From an uncultured Pantoea sp. (lineage in GTDB: Bacteria > Pseudomonadota > Gammaproteobacteria > Enterobacterales > Enterobacteriaceae): a DNA stretch of 64,000 nucleotides. Below, piece by piece: positions 36,331 through 46,325 of this stretch (position 1 is the first letter of the stretch; each line of letters opens with the position of its first letter). The position numbers were made by a program, and so were the translations under genes. The stretch lies in contig CAJYKU010000021.1 of NCBI GenBank assembly GCA_913775175.1, forward strand, positions 1-64,000. The letters run 5' to 3'. Under the pieces are notes generated by a model. The model was not told the origin of the DNA and searched no databases. It saw only the letters and a list, made by a program, of their open reading frames with translations.

Positions 36331-36354
36331 AGCCGTCCAGATGGTTTTCCATCT
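36331..36354. promoter_or_regulatory. Possible MetJ (met box) array before metK
   Basis: Three adjacent 8-mers, AGCCGTCC, AGATGGTT and TTCCATCT, resemble the met box AGACGTCT (about 6, 5 and 4 of 8 matches). They lie about 140-165 bp upstream of metK, a known MetJ target in E. coli. The match is modest. Confidence 0.35.
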
Positions 36355-36495
36355 AAAACGAATTAGTTCCAGGCGGTGTGAGCCTGGCGTGCTGACACTC
36401 CCTGCTGCTCGTGGCTTTGCCTGAAGGGGCGCTAAGCAGGTTTTTTACTGGCGCTATGCAGTCGAATTCAACCCATTTCTAAGGTAAAGAACAGA

Positions 36496-37647
36496 ATGGC
36501 TAAACACCTTTTTACATCCGAGTCCTTATCAGAAGGACATCCTGACAAAATTGCCGATCAGATTTCCGATGCCGTGCTGGACGCTATCCTCGAACAGGAT
36601 CCCAAAGCACGTGTAGCCTGTGAAACCTATGTAAAGACCGGTATGGTATTGGTTGGCGGTGAGATCACCACCAGCGCCTGGGTAGATATTGAAGAGATCA
36701 CCCGCAACACCATTCGCGAAATCGGTTATGTCCATTCTGATATGGGTTTTGATGCCAACTCCTGTGCCGTACTGAGCGCAATCGGCAAACAGTCACCTGA
36801 TATCAATCAGGGCGTGGATCGTACCGATCCGCTGGAACAGGGTGCGGGCGACCAGGGCCTGATGTTTGGTTATGCCACCAATGAAACCGATGTGCTGATG
36901 CCAGCGCCTGTAACCTATGCTCACCGTCTGGTGCAGCGTCAGGCTGAAGTGCGTAAAAATGGTGCTCTGCCATGGCTGCGTCCGGATGCTAAAAGCCAGA
37001 TTACTTTCCAGTATGACGGCGGCAAAATTGTCGGTATTGATGCAGTAGTGCTCTCTACTCAGCACTCAGAAGATGTCTCTCAGGCCGATCTGCGCGAAGC
37101 AGTGATGGAAGAGATTATCAAACCGGTACTGCCGGCAGAGTGGATTAGCGCCAGCACCAAATATCATATCAACCCGACTGGCCGCTTTGTAATTGGTGGT
37201 CCAATGGGTGACTGTGGTCTGACCGGACGTAAAATCATCGTTGATACCTATGGCGGCATGGCACGTCACGGTGGCGGTGCTTTCTCTGGTAAAGATCCAT
37301 CCAAAGTTGACCGTTCTGCAGCTTATGCAGCACGTTATGTCGCAAAAAACATTGTGGCTGCCGGGCTGGCAGATCGCTGCGAAATCCAGGTGTCTTACGC
37401 GATTGGTGTGGCAGAGCCAACCTCAATCATGGTTGAAACCTTTGGCACAGAAAAAGTCTCTACTGAGCAGCTGACTCTGCTGGTACGCGAGTTCTTCGAC
37501 CTGCGTCCATATGGCCTGATTCAGATGATGGATCTGCTGAAGCCAATCTACAAAGAGACCGCAGCCTATGGTCACTTTGGTCGTGAGCATTTCCCATGGG
37601 AGCAGACTGATAAAGCTGCTCTGCTGCGTGAAGCAGCAGGTCTGTAA
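36496..37647 (+). CDS. metK: S-adenosylmethionine synthetase
   Basis: Makes SAM from methionine and ATP. The 383-residue protein (E. coli 384) has [17 protein letters not shown] at the start (ATP/metal site), [12 protein letters not shown] (about residue 114-125), the P-loop-like [18 protein letters not shown] (about 258-275) and [10 protein letters not shown] short AAGG ribosome site precedes the ATG. It is divergent from speA across a 790-bp region, as in E. coli, and ends in a strong terminator. Confidence 0.99.
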   Translation: MAKHLFTSESLSEGHPDKIADQISDAVLDAILEQDPKARVACETYVKTGMVLVGGEITTSAWVDIEEITRNTIREIGYVHSDMGFDANSCAVLSAIGKQSPDINQGVDRTDPLEQGAGDQGLMFGYATNETDVLMPAPVTYAHRLVQRQAEVRKNGALPWLRPDAKSQITFQYDGGKIVGIDAVVLSTQHSEDVSQADLREAVMEEIIKPVLPAEWISASTKYHINPTGRFVIGGPMGDCGLTGRKIIVDTYGGMARHGGGAFSGKDPSKVDRSAAYAARYVAKNIVAAGLADRCEIQVSYAIGVAEPTSIMVETFGTEKVSTEQLTLLVREFFDLRPYGLIQMMDLLKPIYKETAAYGHFGREHFPWEQTDKAALLREAAGL

Positions 37648-37666
37648 CGTCTGTTACTGTTCTGCC

Positions 37667-37691
37667 AAAGCCCGCTGATGCGGGCTTTTTT
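37667..37691 (+). terminator. Terminator of metK
   Basis: Stem AAAGCCCGC / GCGGGCTTT with a TGAT loop, followed by TTTTGC; 20 bp after the metK stop. Confidence 0.9.
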
Positions 37692-37906
37692 GCATTTATT
37701 GCGCACTATCTCAGATACGCACCAGGCGTTAGCGCAGCGCGCTGTACCAGCCAAAAGGGCATAAAATTTACCGCCAGATTTATCTGTTGCTGATATCGGT
37801 TTTTCAGCTAATTGATTCATCATCTCTTTATCACACTTTTTGTCACCCGCTCTGCAGGCATATATTTTTCCTCTGGCTACACTCTACTCAGCAACGTAAT
37901 AACAAA

Positions 37907-37922
37907 TTGTTAACGATTACAC
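37907..37922. promoter_or_regulatory. Distal GalR/GalS-type operator before galP
   Basis: On the minus strand GTGTAATCGTTAACAA matches GTGTAANCGNTTACAC at 12 of 14 defined positions. It is centred 203 bp upstream of the second operator. With two operators a repression loop is possible, as in the gal operon of E. coli. Confidence 0.5.
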
Positions 37923-38109
37923 ACTTAAATTCTTTTTGAATCTGTCATTTAGAGATTTTTCGTCGTAGTCACCACTCTGAAAATGCGTTATTTTCAGCGT
38001 CGTCTGATAGGCGATATTTGAAGTGATGTCAGAAACTTAAAAGGTGCTATACCTTACTGGCGAAGAGACTGTTTCGGGCAAAAAATGCTGAATTACAGGG
38101 TTTCAGTGT

Positions 38110-38125
38110 GTGTAAACGGTTACAT
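38110..38125. promoter_or_regulatory. Proximal GalR/GalS-type operator before galP
   Basis: GTGTAAACGGTTACAT matches the GalR/GalS consensus GTGTAANCGNTTACAC at all but the last base. It is 83 bp upstream of the galP start. E. coli galP is controlled by GalR and GalS. Confidence 0.8.
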
Positions 38126-38128
38126 TAG

Positions 38129-38144
38129 TGTGATCGCGTTCACT
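38129..38144. promoter_or_regulatory. CRP-type site before galP
   Basis: TGTGATCGCGTTCACT matches TGTGA-N6-TCACA at nine of ten positions and lies 3 bp after the proximal Gal operator. That arrangement suits catabolite activation combined with galactose induction. Confidence 0.75.
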
Positions 38145-38207
38145 TTTTATCGTGTACAGCTCTCTTAGCATTAATAAAAAACAAGACAGATAACTTTCGG
38201 AGGCTTT

Positions 38208-39599
38208 ATGCCTGGTAGTACTCATAAAAGCAGAACCTCAAACAAGGCCATGACCCTGTTTGTCTGCTTTCTGGCTGCGCTCGCTGGCTTGCTGTTCGGG
38301 CTGGATATTGGCGTAATCGCCGGTGCTCTGCCCTTTATTGCAAAAGATTTTAATGTTACTGCCCATCAGCAGGAGTGGATTGTTAGCTCCATGATGTTTG
38401 GTGCCGCAGTCGGCGCAATCGGCAGCGGCTGGATGTCATCACATCTTGGTCGTAAAAAAAGCCTGATGGCAGGTTCAATACTGTTTGTGATTGGCTCGCT
38501 CTGGTCGGCTACTGCCCCCAGCCCGGAGATGCTGATTGCTGCACGTGTTGTACTGGGTCTGGCTGTTGGCGTTGCCTCTTATACCGCCCCGCTCTATCTG
38601 TCTGAAATTGCCCCGGAAAAAATTCGCGGTAGTATGATTTCACTCTACCAGCTGATGATAACCATCGGTATTCTGGGCGCCTATCTTTCTGATACCGCAT
38701 TTAGCGCCTCTGGCGACTGGCGCTGGATGCTGGGTGTCATTACGATTCCGGCGGTACTGTTGCTGATTGGCGTCGTGTTTCTGCCGAACAGCCCACGCTG
38801 GCTGGCCGCAAAAGGCAATTTCCGTGATGCACAGCGCGTGCTGGATCGCCTGCGTGATACCAGCGAACAGGCCAAACGCGAGCTGGATGAGATCCGCGAA
38901 AGCCTGAAAGTGAAGCAGTCAGGCTGGCAGCTGTTTAAAGGCAACAGCAACTTCCGGCGCGCGGTGTTCCTGGGCGTATTGCTGCAGGTTATGCAGCAGT
39001 TCACCGGTATGAACGTGATTATGTATTATGCACCGAAAATCTTTGAGATCGCCGGTTTTGCTAATACCACACAGCAGATGTGGGGCACCGTTATCGTTGG
39101 ATTAATCAACGTGCTGGCAACCTTTATTGCGATTGGCCTGGTAGATCGCTGGGGCCGTAAACCTACGCTGGTACTGGGCTTTATGGTTATGGCTGCCGGT
39201 ATGGGTATTCTTGGCACCATGCTGCATCTCGGTATCAACTCTCCGGGCGCACAATACTTCGCTGTAGCAATGCTGCTGATGTTTATCATTGGCTTTGCGA
39301 TGTCTGCCGGCCCGCTGATCTGGGTACTCTGCTCTGAAATTCAGCCGCTGAAAGGACGCGATTTTGGTATTACCGTGTCAACCACCACCAACTGGATCGC
39401 TAACATGATCGTGGGTGCGACCTTCCTGACCATGCTGAATAGCTTTGGCAATGCGCCGACCTTCTGGGTTTACGCTGCGCTGAACCTGTTCTTTATTGTG
39501 CTGACACTGGTGCTGATTCCGGAAACCAAAAATGTCTCACTGGAGCATATCGAACGCAATCTGATGGCGGGCAAAAAGCTGCGTGATATCGGGCAGTAA
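38208..39599 (+). CDS. galP: Galactose:proton symporter
   Basis: Inner-membrane MFS sugar porter, importing galactose (and glucose) with a proton. The 463-residue protein (E. coli 464) has twelve predicted membrane helices with a long central loop (about residues 200-255). Family motifs: [18 protein letters not shown] in helix 1, [48 protein letters not shown] and PETKNVSLE near the end. The ATG has a CGGAGG ribosome site. Control sites for GalR/GalS and CRP lie upstream. A close AraE- or XylE-type porter would differ in the helix 7-8 motifs, and synteny with metK supports GalP. Confidence 0.95.
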   Translation: MPGSTHKSRTSNKAMTLFVCFLAALAGLLFGLDIGVIAGALPFIAKDFNVTAHQQEWIVSSMMFGAAVGAIGSGWMSSHLGRKKSLMAGSILFVIGSLWSATAPSPEMLIAARVVLGLAVGVASYTAPLYLSEIAPEKIRGSMISLYQLMITIGILGAYLSDTAFSASGDWRWMLGVITIPAVLLLIGVVFLPNSPRWLAAKGNFRDAQRVLDRLRDTSEQAKRELDEIRESLKVKQSGWQLFKGNSNFRRAVFLGVLLQVMQQFTGMNVIMYYAPKIFEIAGFANTTQQMWGTVIVGLINVLATFIAIGLVDRWGRKPTLVLGFMVMAAGMGILGTMLHLGINSPGAQYFAVAMLLMFIIGFAMSAGPLIWVLCSEIQPLKGRDFGITVSTTTNWIANMIVGATFLTMLNSFGNAPTFWVYAALNLFFIVLTLVLIPETKNVSLEHIERNLMAGKKLRDIGQ

Positions 39600-39620
39600 T
39601 AAGCAGCCGTTATCACACCG

Positions 39621-39648
39621 AAGCCGCCTTTAAGAAGGCGGCTTTTTT
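39621..39648 (+). terminator. Terminator of galP
   Basis: Perfect 10-bp stem AAGCCGCCTT / AAGGCGGCTT, TAAG loop, then TTTTATT; 21 bp after the galP stop. Confidence 0.9.
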
Positions 39649-39761
39649 ATTGCTCGTTGCATCACATTAATATACCCTGCCCTGGCTCTGTTTAACTCAG
39701 ATCCATTGCATTCAGAACATCTCTCATCGGGGTAATTACATCCTGTGGTATGCTGCCGGTT

Positions 39762-40295
39762 ATGAAAACACCCCCGATATCTGTGATGTTGCAGCAGAAG
39801 ATGACGCATTCGCTGCAGCACTATCTGCAGCTGGCAAACCAGCATTTTCGTCGTTCATTTGCTGAACCTGCTTTGCATTATCAGCAGCGTGGCACGGCCG
39901 CAGGTACGGCGTGGCTGGAACGGTGGGAAATTCGTCTGAACCCGCTGCTGCTGCAGGAGAATGTCACTGCATTTGCCGATGAAGTTATACCCCATGAGCT
40001 GGCTCATTTGCTGGTATGGAAACTGTTTGGCCGGGTTGCCCCCCACGGTAAAGAGTGGAAATGGATGATGGAAACGGTACTGGGCGTGCCGGCGCGCCGT
40101 ACCCATCAGTTTGCGCTTACATCAGTGCAGACTAAAACCTTTCCCTATTATTGTCAGTGCCAGCAGCATCATCTCACCCTACGCCGTCATAACCGTATTC
40201 TGCGCGGCGCAAGTGAGTATCGCTGTGTGAAGTGTGGCGTACGGCTACAGTCCGGCACTCTGCCCGTCGCTAATCTGCTACCTGTTCGCGCTTAG
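39762..40295 (+). CDS. sprT: SprT family zinc metalloprotease-like protein
   Basis: SprT proteins have a zinc-metalloprotease fold related to eukaryotic Spartan; the E. coli role is not settled. The 177-residue product (E. coli 165) has the catalytic HELAH motif in [12 protein letters not shown] (about residue 75), followed by [14 protein letters not shown] and VPARRTHQF. At the C-terminus a zinc ribbon is formed by CQCQ and CVKCG. Two ATGs are possible (39750 and 39762); the second gives the family start MKT and is chosen. Neither has a good ribosome site. Confidence 0.93.
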   Translation: MKTPPISVMLQQKMTHSLQHYLQLANQHFRRSFAEPALHYQQRGTAAGTAWLERWEIRLNPLLLQENVTAFADEVIPHELAHLLVWKLFGRVAPHGKEWKWMMETVLGVPARRTHQFALTSVQTKTFPYYCQCQQHHLTLRRHNRILRGASEYRCVKCGVRLQSGTLPVANLLPVRA

Positions 40296-40498
40296 CACGC
40301 GCTTGTTACGCGCGTCACCACTCAATAGTTCCGCCGCTCTCTCTAAGCCTCTCCGCGCTTGTCAGTATCACTGCGCTGAACCTGGGTGCTGCGCCAGCCC
40401 GGCCATTTAGCCCGCTTACAATGCGTTAATCTCATTTCCCCGGTTCACTCATTCTGCTACCCTGCCGCCCTTTTAAGCGCTGGGTTAATTTCTGGAAT

Positions 40499-41203
40499 AT
40501 GTCTCGCAAATCATTGTTACTTCTTCCTCTGCTGCTGGCACCACTGAGCGCCTACAGCCTCAGTTTTTCTCAATTCCATCAGAACAACTTTGCTCAGGCA
40601 AAAGTGGTGGCGTCACAGATTAATGCCGATGCGCCAGACTTCTACTGCGGATGTAAAATCAACTGGCAGGGAAAAAAAGGCGTGCCCGATTTAGAGAGCT
40701 GTGGCTATCAGATACGTAAGAATGCCAATCGTGCCAGACGGGTTGAGTGGGAGCATGTGGTTCCGGCATGGGAGTTTGGTCATCAGCGTCAGTGCTGGCA
40801 GAACGGCGGCCGGAAAAACTGTGCCAAAGATCCCGACTACCGTCGTATTGAAAGCGATCTGCATAATCTGCAACCCGCTATTGGTGAGGTCAACGGTGAC
40901 CGCAGTAATTTCCAGTACAGTCAGTGGAACGGCGGTGAGTCGCAATATGGCCAGTGCGCAATGAAGATAGAGTTCAAACAGAAGCGCGCTGAACCACCAG
41001 TCCGTGCCCGTGGCGCTATTGCCCGCACCTATTTCTATATGCGCGATCGCTATCAGCTACGCCTCTCGCGTCAGCAGACGCAGTTATTCAACGCCTGGGA
41101 TAAACTTTACCCGGTCAGCGCCTGGGAGTGTGAACGCGATAATCGTATTGCCCGGGTACAGGGAAATCATAACCCTTATGTACAGCGCGCTTGCCAGCGC
41201 TGA
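40499..41203 (+). CDS. endA: DNA-specific endonuclease I
   Basis: Periplasmic endonuclease that cuts double-stranded DNA. The 234-residue protein (E. coli 235) begins with a signal peptide ([20 protein letters not shown], cleavage near residue 20). The beta-beta-alpha metal-finger core includes [15 protein letters not shown] (catalytic His, about residue 86) and [19 protein letters not shown] (metal-binding Asn). Paired cysteines ([20 protein letters not shown]) suit a disulfide-rich periplasmic enzyme. It precedes rsmE, as in E. coli. Confidence 0.96.
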   Translation: MSRKSLLLLPLLLAPLSAYSLSFSQFHQNNFAQAKVVASQINADAPDFYCGCKINWQGKKGVPDLESCGYQIRKNANRARRVEWEHVVPAWEFGHQRQCWQNGGRKNCAKDPDYRRIESDLHNLQPAIGEVNGDRSNFQYSQWNGGESQYGQCAMKIEFKQKRAEPPVRARGAIARTYFYMRDRYQLRLSRQQTQLFNAWDKLYPVSAWECERDNRIARVQGNHNPYVQRACQR

Positions 41204-41276
41204 AAGCGCTACCCTAAACTAGCTTATTATTTTTGCGCCGCATCAGAGGATGCGGCATAACGCCGGCAGGAACCTC

Positions 41277-42008
41277 ATGCGTATACCTCGCATTTATCAC
41301 TCTGAACCACTCTCTGTAGATAGTGACGTTTTTCTCGATGACGATGCCGCAAACCATGTAGGTCGCGTGTTGCGTATGACCACGGGTCAGCAGCTTGAGC
41401 TGTTTGATGGCACTAATCTGACTTTTAGCGCTGAAATCACCCAGGCGGATAAAAAGCGTGTAAAAGTAAGGATTCTTAGCGGTCAGCCTGACGATCGCGA
41501 ATCTCCCTTGCATCTGCATCTGGGCCAGGTGATGTCGCGTGGTGAAAAAATGGAATTCACCATCCAGAAATCCATTGAACTGGGTGTAAATGTAATAACT
41601 CCCTTGTTTTCTGAGCGCTGTGGCGTAAAGCTTGATGCAGAGAGACTGGCGAAAAAGATACAGCAGTGGCAAAAAATTGCCGTTGCTGCCTGCGAGCAGT
41701 GCGGGCGTAATCGGATGCCGCAGATCCGTGAAGCGATGACGCTGGAGGCATGGTGCGCTGAAGCAGATAGCGGCCTCAGGCTGAATCTTCATCCGCGTGC
41801 GACTCACAGCATTAACACCCTGCCACAGCCGATTGAGCGCATACGCCTGCTGATTGGCCCTGAAGGGGGATTATCCGCAGATGAGATTGCTATGACGGCA
41901 GAGCAGGGTTTTACAGATATTTTGCTTGGGCCGCGCGTTCTGCGTACGGAAACTACTGCGCTCACCGCTATTACGGCACTTCAGGTGAGGTTTGGCGATC
42001 TCGGTTAA
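41277..42008 (+). CDS. rsmE: 16S rRNA m3U1498 methyltransferase
   Basis: Methylates U1498 of 16S rRNA in the 30S subunit. The 243 residues counted from [12 protein letters not shown] equal E. coli RsmE; the ribosome site AGGAACCTC precedes that ATG and nine upstream codons are discarded. A PUA-like N-domain is followed by a SPOUT methyltransferase fold with [33 protein letters not shown] and [14 protein letters not shown]; the last two form the SAM-binding knot. Likely transcribed with gshB 95 bp downstream. Confidence 0.97.
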   Translation: MRIPRIYHSEPLSVDSDVFLDDDAANHVGRVLRMTTGQQLELFDGTNLTFSAEITQADKKRVKVRILSGQPDDRESPLHLHLGQVMSRGEKMEFTIQKSIELGVNVITPLFSERCGVKLDAERLAKKIQQWQKIAVAACEQCGRNRMPQIREAMTLEAWCAEADSGLRLNLHPRATHSINTLPQPIERIRLLIGPEGGLSADEIAMTAEQGFTDILLGPRVLRTETTALTAITALQVRFGDLG

Positions 42009-42103
42009 GGGATAATTCAGGCCGCATAAGAGACGCAAATACTGAACAGCACGACGCTTTCGCATGGAACGGCGTGGCTACTATCCCCTCTGAGGAGAGA
42101 ATA

Positions 42104-43048
42104 ATGATCAAGCTTGGCATTGTGATGGACCCGATTTCGTCTATCAATATTAAAAAAGACTCCAGCTTCGCCATGTTGCTGGAAGCACAGCGTCGTGGCT
42201 ATGAAATTCACTATATGGAGATGGGTGACCTCTCACTGCGGGGCGGCGTAACCTTTGCACGCACCCGGCTGCTTAGCGTTGAGCAGAATGCTCAGCAGTG
42301 GTATGAATTTGGCAGTGAGCAGACCATTCCGCTGGCAGATCTCAATGTGGTGCTGATGCGTAAAGATCCGCCTTTTGATACTGAATTTATTTATGCCACC
42401 TATCTGCTGGAAAGAGCTGAAGAACAGGGTACGCTGATTGTTAACAAACCGCAGAGCCTGCGCGACTGCAATGAAAAGCTCTATACTGCATGGTTTGCGG
42501 ACCTCACGCCTGATACGCTGGTGACGCGTAATAAAGAACAGCTACGCGCCTTCTGGCAGGAGCATGGCGATGTGATCCTTAAACCGCTGGATGGCATGGG
42601 TGGTGCATCTATTTTCCGTGTAAAACAGGATGATGCTAACTTTGGTGTGATCACCGAGACCCTGACCAACCACGGCCAGTTTTTTTGCATGGCGCAGAAC
42701 TATCTGCCGGCAATCAAAGAGGGCGATAAGCGTGTACTGGTAGTGGATGGTGAGCCTGTGCCCTACTCTCTGGCACGTATTCCTCAGGGGGGAGAAACCC
42801 GTGGGAACCTTGCTGCCGGTGGCCGCGGTGAAGCGCGTCCGCTCTCTGACAGCGACTGGGAGATTGCACGCCGTGTCGGCCCGACGCTGAAAGCCAAAGG
42901 GCTGATTTTTGTTGGCCTCGATATCATCGGTGATAAACTCACTGAAGTGAATGTCACCAGCCCAACCTGCATACGGGAAATTGAAGCGGCATTCCCGATT
43001 TCGATCACTGGCATGTTAATGGATGCGATCGAAAAACGTCTGGGCTGA
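42104..43048 (+). CDS. gshB: Glutathione synthetase
   Basis: Joins gamma-glutamylcysteine and glycine with ATP. The 314-residue protein (E. coli 316) starts MIKLGIVMDPISSINIKKD, preceded by a good TGAGGAGAG ribosome site; the ten upstream in-frame codons are not conserved. ATP-grasp motifs: ILKPLDGMGGASIFRV (about 160-175), RVLVVDGEP, and the metal-binding NVTSPTCIREIE at the C-terminus (Glu/Asn ligands). Order rsmE-gshB-yqgE-ruvX is as in E. coli. Confidence 0.98.
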   Translation: MIKLGIVMDPISSINIKKDSSFAMLLEAQRRGYEIHYMEMGDLSLRGGVTFARTRLLSVEQNAQQWYEFGSEQTIPLADLNVVLMRKDPPFDTEFIYATYLLERAEEQGTLIVNKPQSLRDCNEKLYTAWFADLTPDTLVTRNKEQLRAFWQEHGDVILKPLDGMGGASIFRVKQDDANFGVITETLTNHGQFFCMAQNYLPAIKEGDKRVLVVDGEPVPYSLARIPQGGETRGNLAAGGRGEARPLSDSDWEIARRVGPTLKAKGLIFVGLDIIGDKLTEVNVTSPTCIREIEAAFPISITGMLMDAIEKRLG

Positions 43049-43134
43049 GGATACAGCAGGAGTGAAAACTCCTTAAACCTTCTGATACCGGCGCCACCGC
43101 ATCGGCGTCGGTTCTCTTCGGCAAACGAGTGACA

Positions 43135-43698
43135 ATGAATTTACAGCATCATTTTTTGATAGCGATGCCCTCGCTGCAGGATCCTCTATTCAAACGCTCT
43201 GTGGTCTACATTTGCGAGCATAACGAAGAGGGTGCTATGGGTTTAATTGTTAATAAACCGATGGAGAATCTGACGGTTGAAGGCATTCTGAAAAAACTCA
43301 AGATTAGTCCGTCAGAACGCGATCCTGCCATCAAGCTGGATAAACCGGTATTTGCCGGTGGACCGCTGGCGGAAGATCGTGGCTTTATCCTGCATTCGGC
43401 GCAGCATACCTACGCCTCAAGCATTCGAATCTCTGATAACACAGTGATTACCACCTCGCGTGATGTGCTGGAGGCGATAGGCACCGCACAGCAGCCAGAA
43501 AATGTGCTGGTCGCACTGGGCTATTGCGCATGGGAAAAAGATCAGCTGGAGAATGAGCTGCTGGAAAATGCCTGGCTGACAACACCTGCAAATACCAACA
43601 TTCTGTTCCATACGCCAATTGCCGAGCGCTGGCGTGAAGCAGCCCGGGGAATGGGCGTAGATATTCATAATATGACCAGCGAAGCGGGGCACGCCTGA
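43135..43698 (+). CDS. yqgE: UPF0301 protein YqgE
   Basis: AlgH/YqgE family protein of unknown molecular role. 187 residues from [19 protein letters not shown], same length as E. coli. The family blocks [21 protein letters not shown] (residues about 22-42), [15 protein letters not shown] and [14 protein letters not shown] are intact. A GTG two codons earlier (43129) is also possible. Its stop overlaps the ruvX start by one nucleotide (TGATG), so the two are translationally coupled; the conserved pairing suggests related control. Confidence 0.95.
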   Translation: MNLQHHFLIAMPSLQDPLFKRSVVYICEHNEEGAMGLIVNKPMENLTVEGILKKLKISPSERDPAIKLDKPVFAGGPLAEDRGFILHSAQHTYASSIRISDNTVITTSRDVLEAIGTAQQPENVLVALGYCAWEKDQLENELLENAWLTTPANTNILFHTPIAERWREAARGMGVDIHNMTSEAGHA

Positions 43699-44114
43699 TG
43701 CAGAATGAAACCCTGCTTGGCTTTGATTTTGGCACCAAAAGCATTGGTGTAGCCGTAGGCCAGCAGCTGACCGGTACTGCGCGTCCCTTAACGGCTCTCA
43801 AAGCACAGGAAGGCACGCCCGACTGGGGTCTGATTGAAAAATTAATCAGCGAGTGGCAACCCAATTACGTTGTTGTTGGCCTGCCGCTGAATATGGATGG
43901 CACTGAACAGCCGCTCACCGCACGGGCACGCAAATTTGCCGCTCGCCTGCATGGGCGCTTTGGTGTTCGCGTTGAGCTGCAGGATGAACGCCTTAGCACT
44001 GTTGAAGCTCGCGCCGATCTGTTTGAACGCGGCGGCTTTCGTGCATTGCAAAAAGGCCAGGTTGATTCCCAGTCAGCAGTTATTATTTTGCAGGACTGGT
44101 TCGAGTCACACTAA
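43698..44114 (+). CDS. ruvX: RNase H-fold protein YqgF/RuvX
   Basis: Putative Holliday-junction resolvase or pre-16S rRNA 5'-end nuclease, RNase H fold. The 138 residues match E. coli YqgF in length. Acidic active-site residues are in [14 protein letters not shown] (Asp, residue 9), [23 protein letters not shown] (Glu/Asp) and [14 protein letters not shown] (Asp). The start overlaps the yqgE stop by 1 nt. Downstream is a 57-bp tandem repeat before the convergent gene yggR. Confidence 0.96.
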   Translation: MQNETLLGFDFGTKSIGVAVGQQLTGTARPLTALKAQEGTPDWGLIEKLISEWQPNYVVVGLPLNMDGTEQPLTARARKFAARLHGRFGVRVELQDERLSTVEARADLFERGGFRALQKGQVDSQSAVIILQDWFESH

Positions 44115-44261
44115 ACACGCCAGGGTCATTCTGTCGGAGTCACTGGCCTTAGCTATTAAGGTTCGCTACCCGCTACTCTGTTGGCAGCCTGCTGGTAGCC
44201 GGAAAGCTGGCCTCACACGCACTCCCTGCTATGAAAGGCGGCTACAGGTTCTGGCTCAGGC

Positions 44262-44452
44262 GTGTTGGCACGTTGTCTGTAATCTGTTATAGCCGCTTTG
44301 CCCTGCCACCATTTCCCTTGTGCTGGTACTCTGTATGTCGCTGTTATAGCCGCTTTGCCCTGCCATCGCTTCCCTTGTGCTGGCACTCTGTGTGTCGCTG
44401 TTATAGCCCGCTTTGCCCTGCCATCGCTTGTACACGCTGGCAGCCTGTACAT
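44262..44452. repeat. 57-bp tandem repeat between ruvX and yggR
   Basis: Copies begin at 44285, 44342 and 44399 with TGTTATAGCC. The first two are full 57-mers about 90% alike; the third runs to about 44450 with an inserted C and more change; a weak partial copy precedes the first. The shared core is GCTTTGCCCTGCCA plus CTTGTGCTGG. As 57 is a multiple of three, minus-strand frames stay open across it, but I see no gene. The rest of the 480-bp gap 44115-44594 holds nothing else I recognise. Confidence 0.85.
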
Positions 44453-44594
44453 TGTCTTCCTGAGCAGTCAGCTGCATTTACTGTTTCAGGACAGGTTAAC
44501 AGCCACTGTGCATTTCTGCAGAAGAGAGCATTCACAATCTGACTTGCTGCAAACGCCTGCCGCTGCCGGCATAAACGGTGGCACATACTGCTGA

Positions 44595-45590
44595 TTACGT
44601 AATCAGCCCCGCTGCGCGTCGCGCCTGTTCACTTTGAGCAAATGTTTGCATCCCGGATTGAGCACCTGTTTGCAGCACTGCGGGTAACTGATGAACTTTG
44701 CCTTCACGGATCAGGTTAGCCACCGCGGGCGTAGTGAGCAGCACTTCATAGAGCGCAACACGTCCGCCAGCGTTTGCCGTTATCAGCCGTTGCGCGACTA
44801 CCGCTTTCAGACTGCCCGCCAGCTGGGTTCGTACCAGGCTTTTCTCTTGTGCCGGAAATACATCGATCAATCGATCTACCGCCTGCGCTGCGTCACGGGT
44901 ATGTAATGTGGCGAGAACCAGGTGCCCGGTTTCCGCGGCGGTCAGCGCCAGCCGGATAGTCTCGCTGTCGCGCAGTTCTCCCAGCAAAATAACATCCGGA
45001 TCTTCACGCAGCGCCGCGTTTAATCCCTGCTGAAAAGAGAGGCAGTGCACGCCAATTTCACGCTGCTGAATCAGCGAGTGACCGCTCTGATGAATAAATT
45101 CAATGGGGTCTTCCAGTGTGATTATATGCCGCGACTGCTGCTGATTGAGTGCATTTACCAGCGCTGCCAGCGTAGTGGATTTGCCGCTACCTGTTGCCCC
45201 GCTAATCAACACCAGCCCCTCCTGCAACTGCAGCAATTGATGCACGCTGGCAGGCAGGCGCAAACATTCCAGTTGCGGGATTTGATCTGCAATCAGCCGC
45301 AACGCCAGTGATAATCCGTGACGCTGTGTAAACATATTTGCTCGCAGCCGTACGCCACTCTTAAGCGTCAGCGCAAAGTCGAGATGCCCGGCAACGTCCA
45401 GATCTGACTGTTGCGCTGCACTCAGCCACTGCCTGACAAACATCTCCAGCCACTCTGGTGGTAATAAGGGCTGTTGCGGCACCGGTTCCAGTACGCCTTC
45501 TCGTCGCCAGTGCGGTAAATGTCCGCTGCACAGGTGCAGATCCGCCGCATTATGCTTTACACTAAGGGCTACAATCTCATCAAAATCCAT
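44595..45590 (-). CDS. yggR: PilT-like type IV pilus retraction ATPase YggR
   Basis: Secretion-superfamily ATPase related to PilT; E. coli YggR is uncharacterised. The 331-residue protein has the PilT N-domain (NAADLHLCSGHLP), Walker A GATGSGKST (about residue 130), the Asp box ITLEDPIEF, a Walker B variant DVILLGELRDSET and the His box TGHLVLATLHTRDAAQAVDR. No pilin or other pilus gene is nearby. It is divergent from yggS, whose start lies only 15 bp away, so the promoters overlap. Confidence 0.93.
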   Translation of the reverse strand: MDFDEIVALSVKHNAADLHLCSGHLPHWRREGVLEPVPQQPLLPPEWLEMFVRQWLSAAQQSDLDVAGHLDFALTLKSGVRLRANMFTQRHGLSLALRLIADQIPQLECLRLPASVHQLLQLQEGLVLISGATGSGKSTTLAALVNALNQQQSRHIITLEDPIEFIHQSGHSLIQQREIGVHCLSFQQGLNAALREDPDVILLGELRDSETIRLALTAAETGHLVLATLHTRDAAQAVDRLIDVFPAQEKSLVRTQLAGSLKAVVAQRLITANAGGRVALYEVLLTTPAVANLIREGKVHQLPAVLQTGAQSGMQTFAQSEQARRAAGLIT

Positions 45591-45605
45591 TTATTTCTCC
45601 TGACT

Positions 45606-46313
45606 ATGACTTCCATTAAGCACAACTTACAACAGGTACGCGAGCGTATCGCTGCTGCTGCCGTGCATTGCGGACGGGCACCAGAAGAGATTACGTTGCT
45701 TGCAGTGAGCAAAACCAAGCCTGCGAGCGCTGTCGCAGAAGCCGTTGCTGCCGGGCAGCTCGCTTTTGGCGAAAACTACGTTCAGGAAGGCGTGGAAAAA
45801 GTGGCGGCGCTGGCTGAATATCCCGATCTGCAATGGCACTTTATTGGTCCGCTGCAATCCAACAAAAGCCGCCTGGTCGCTGAGAATTTTGCCTGGTGTC
45901 ATACTGTGGATCGTCAGCGCATCGCGCAGCGTCTTAACGATCAGCGCCCGGCGCATCTGCCAGCGTTGAATGTGTTAATTCAGGTAAATGTCAGTGACGA
46001 GCAGAGTAAATCTGGCATCATGCTGGAGGCAATACCGGAGCTTGCTGCTGCAATCGCCGCTCTGCCGCGCCTGCAATTGCGTGGCCTGATGGCGATTCCG
46101 GCTCCGGAGCAGGACTATGCGCGCCAGCTGATGGTTTGTCAGCAGATGGCCAGCGCATTCCACGCCTTACAGCGTGATTATCCCGCGATTGACACACTCT
46201 CACTCGGCATGAGTGATGATATGGAAGCCGCTATCGCCGCAGGCAGCACCATGGTACGAATCGGTACCGCCATATTTGGCGCGCGGGATTATGCGCGACC
46301 TTCACAACAATAA
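45606..46313 (+). CDS. yggS: Pyridoxal phosphate homeostasis protein YggS
   Basis: PLP-binding protein of the COG0325 family that buffers intracellular PLP; no enzyme activity is known. 235 residues from MTSIKHNLQQVRERIAAA (E. coli 234). The PLP lysine is in LLAVSKTKP (about residue 36). GENYVQE, WHFIGPLQSNK and SLGMSDDMEAAI follow, the last binding the phosphate. The frame extends far upstream through yggR, but this ATG fits the family. Begins the yggS-yggT-rdgB-hemW cluster. Confidence 0.97.
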   Translation: MTSIKHNLQQVRERIAAAAVHCGRAPEEITLLAVSKTKPASAVAEAVAAGQLAFGENYVQEGVEKVAALAEYPDLQWHFIGPLQSNKSRLVAENFAWCHTVDRQRIAQRLNDQRPAHLPALNVLIQVNVSDEQSKSGIMLEAIPELAAAIAALPRLQLRGLMAIPAPEQDYARQLMVCQQMASAFHALQRDYPAIDTLSLGMSDDMEAAIAAGSTMVRIGTAIFGARDYARPSQQ

Positions 46314-46325
46314 TCGAGGAACCTC

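Noticed and set aside
44213-44477. Two overlapping minus-strand frames over the 57-bp repeat.
   Set aside because: Both stay open only because the unit is a multiple of three; neither has a plausible ribosome site or known domain.
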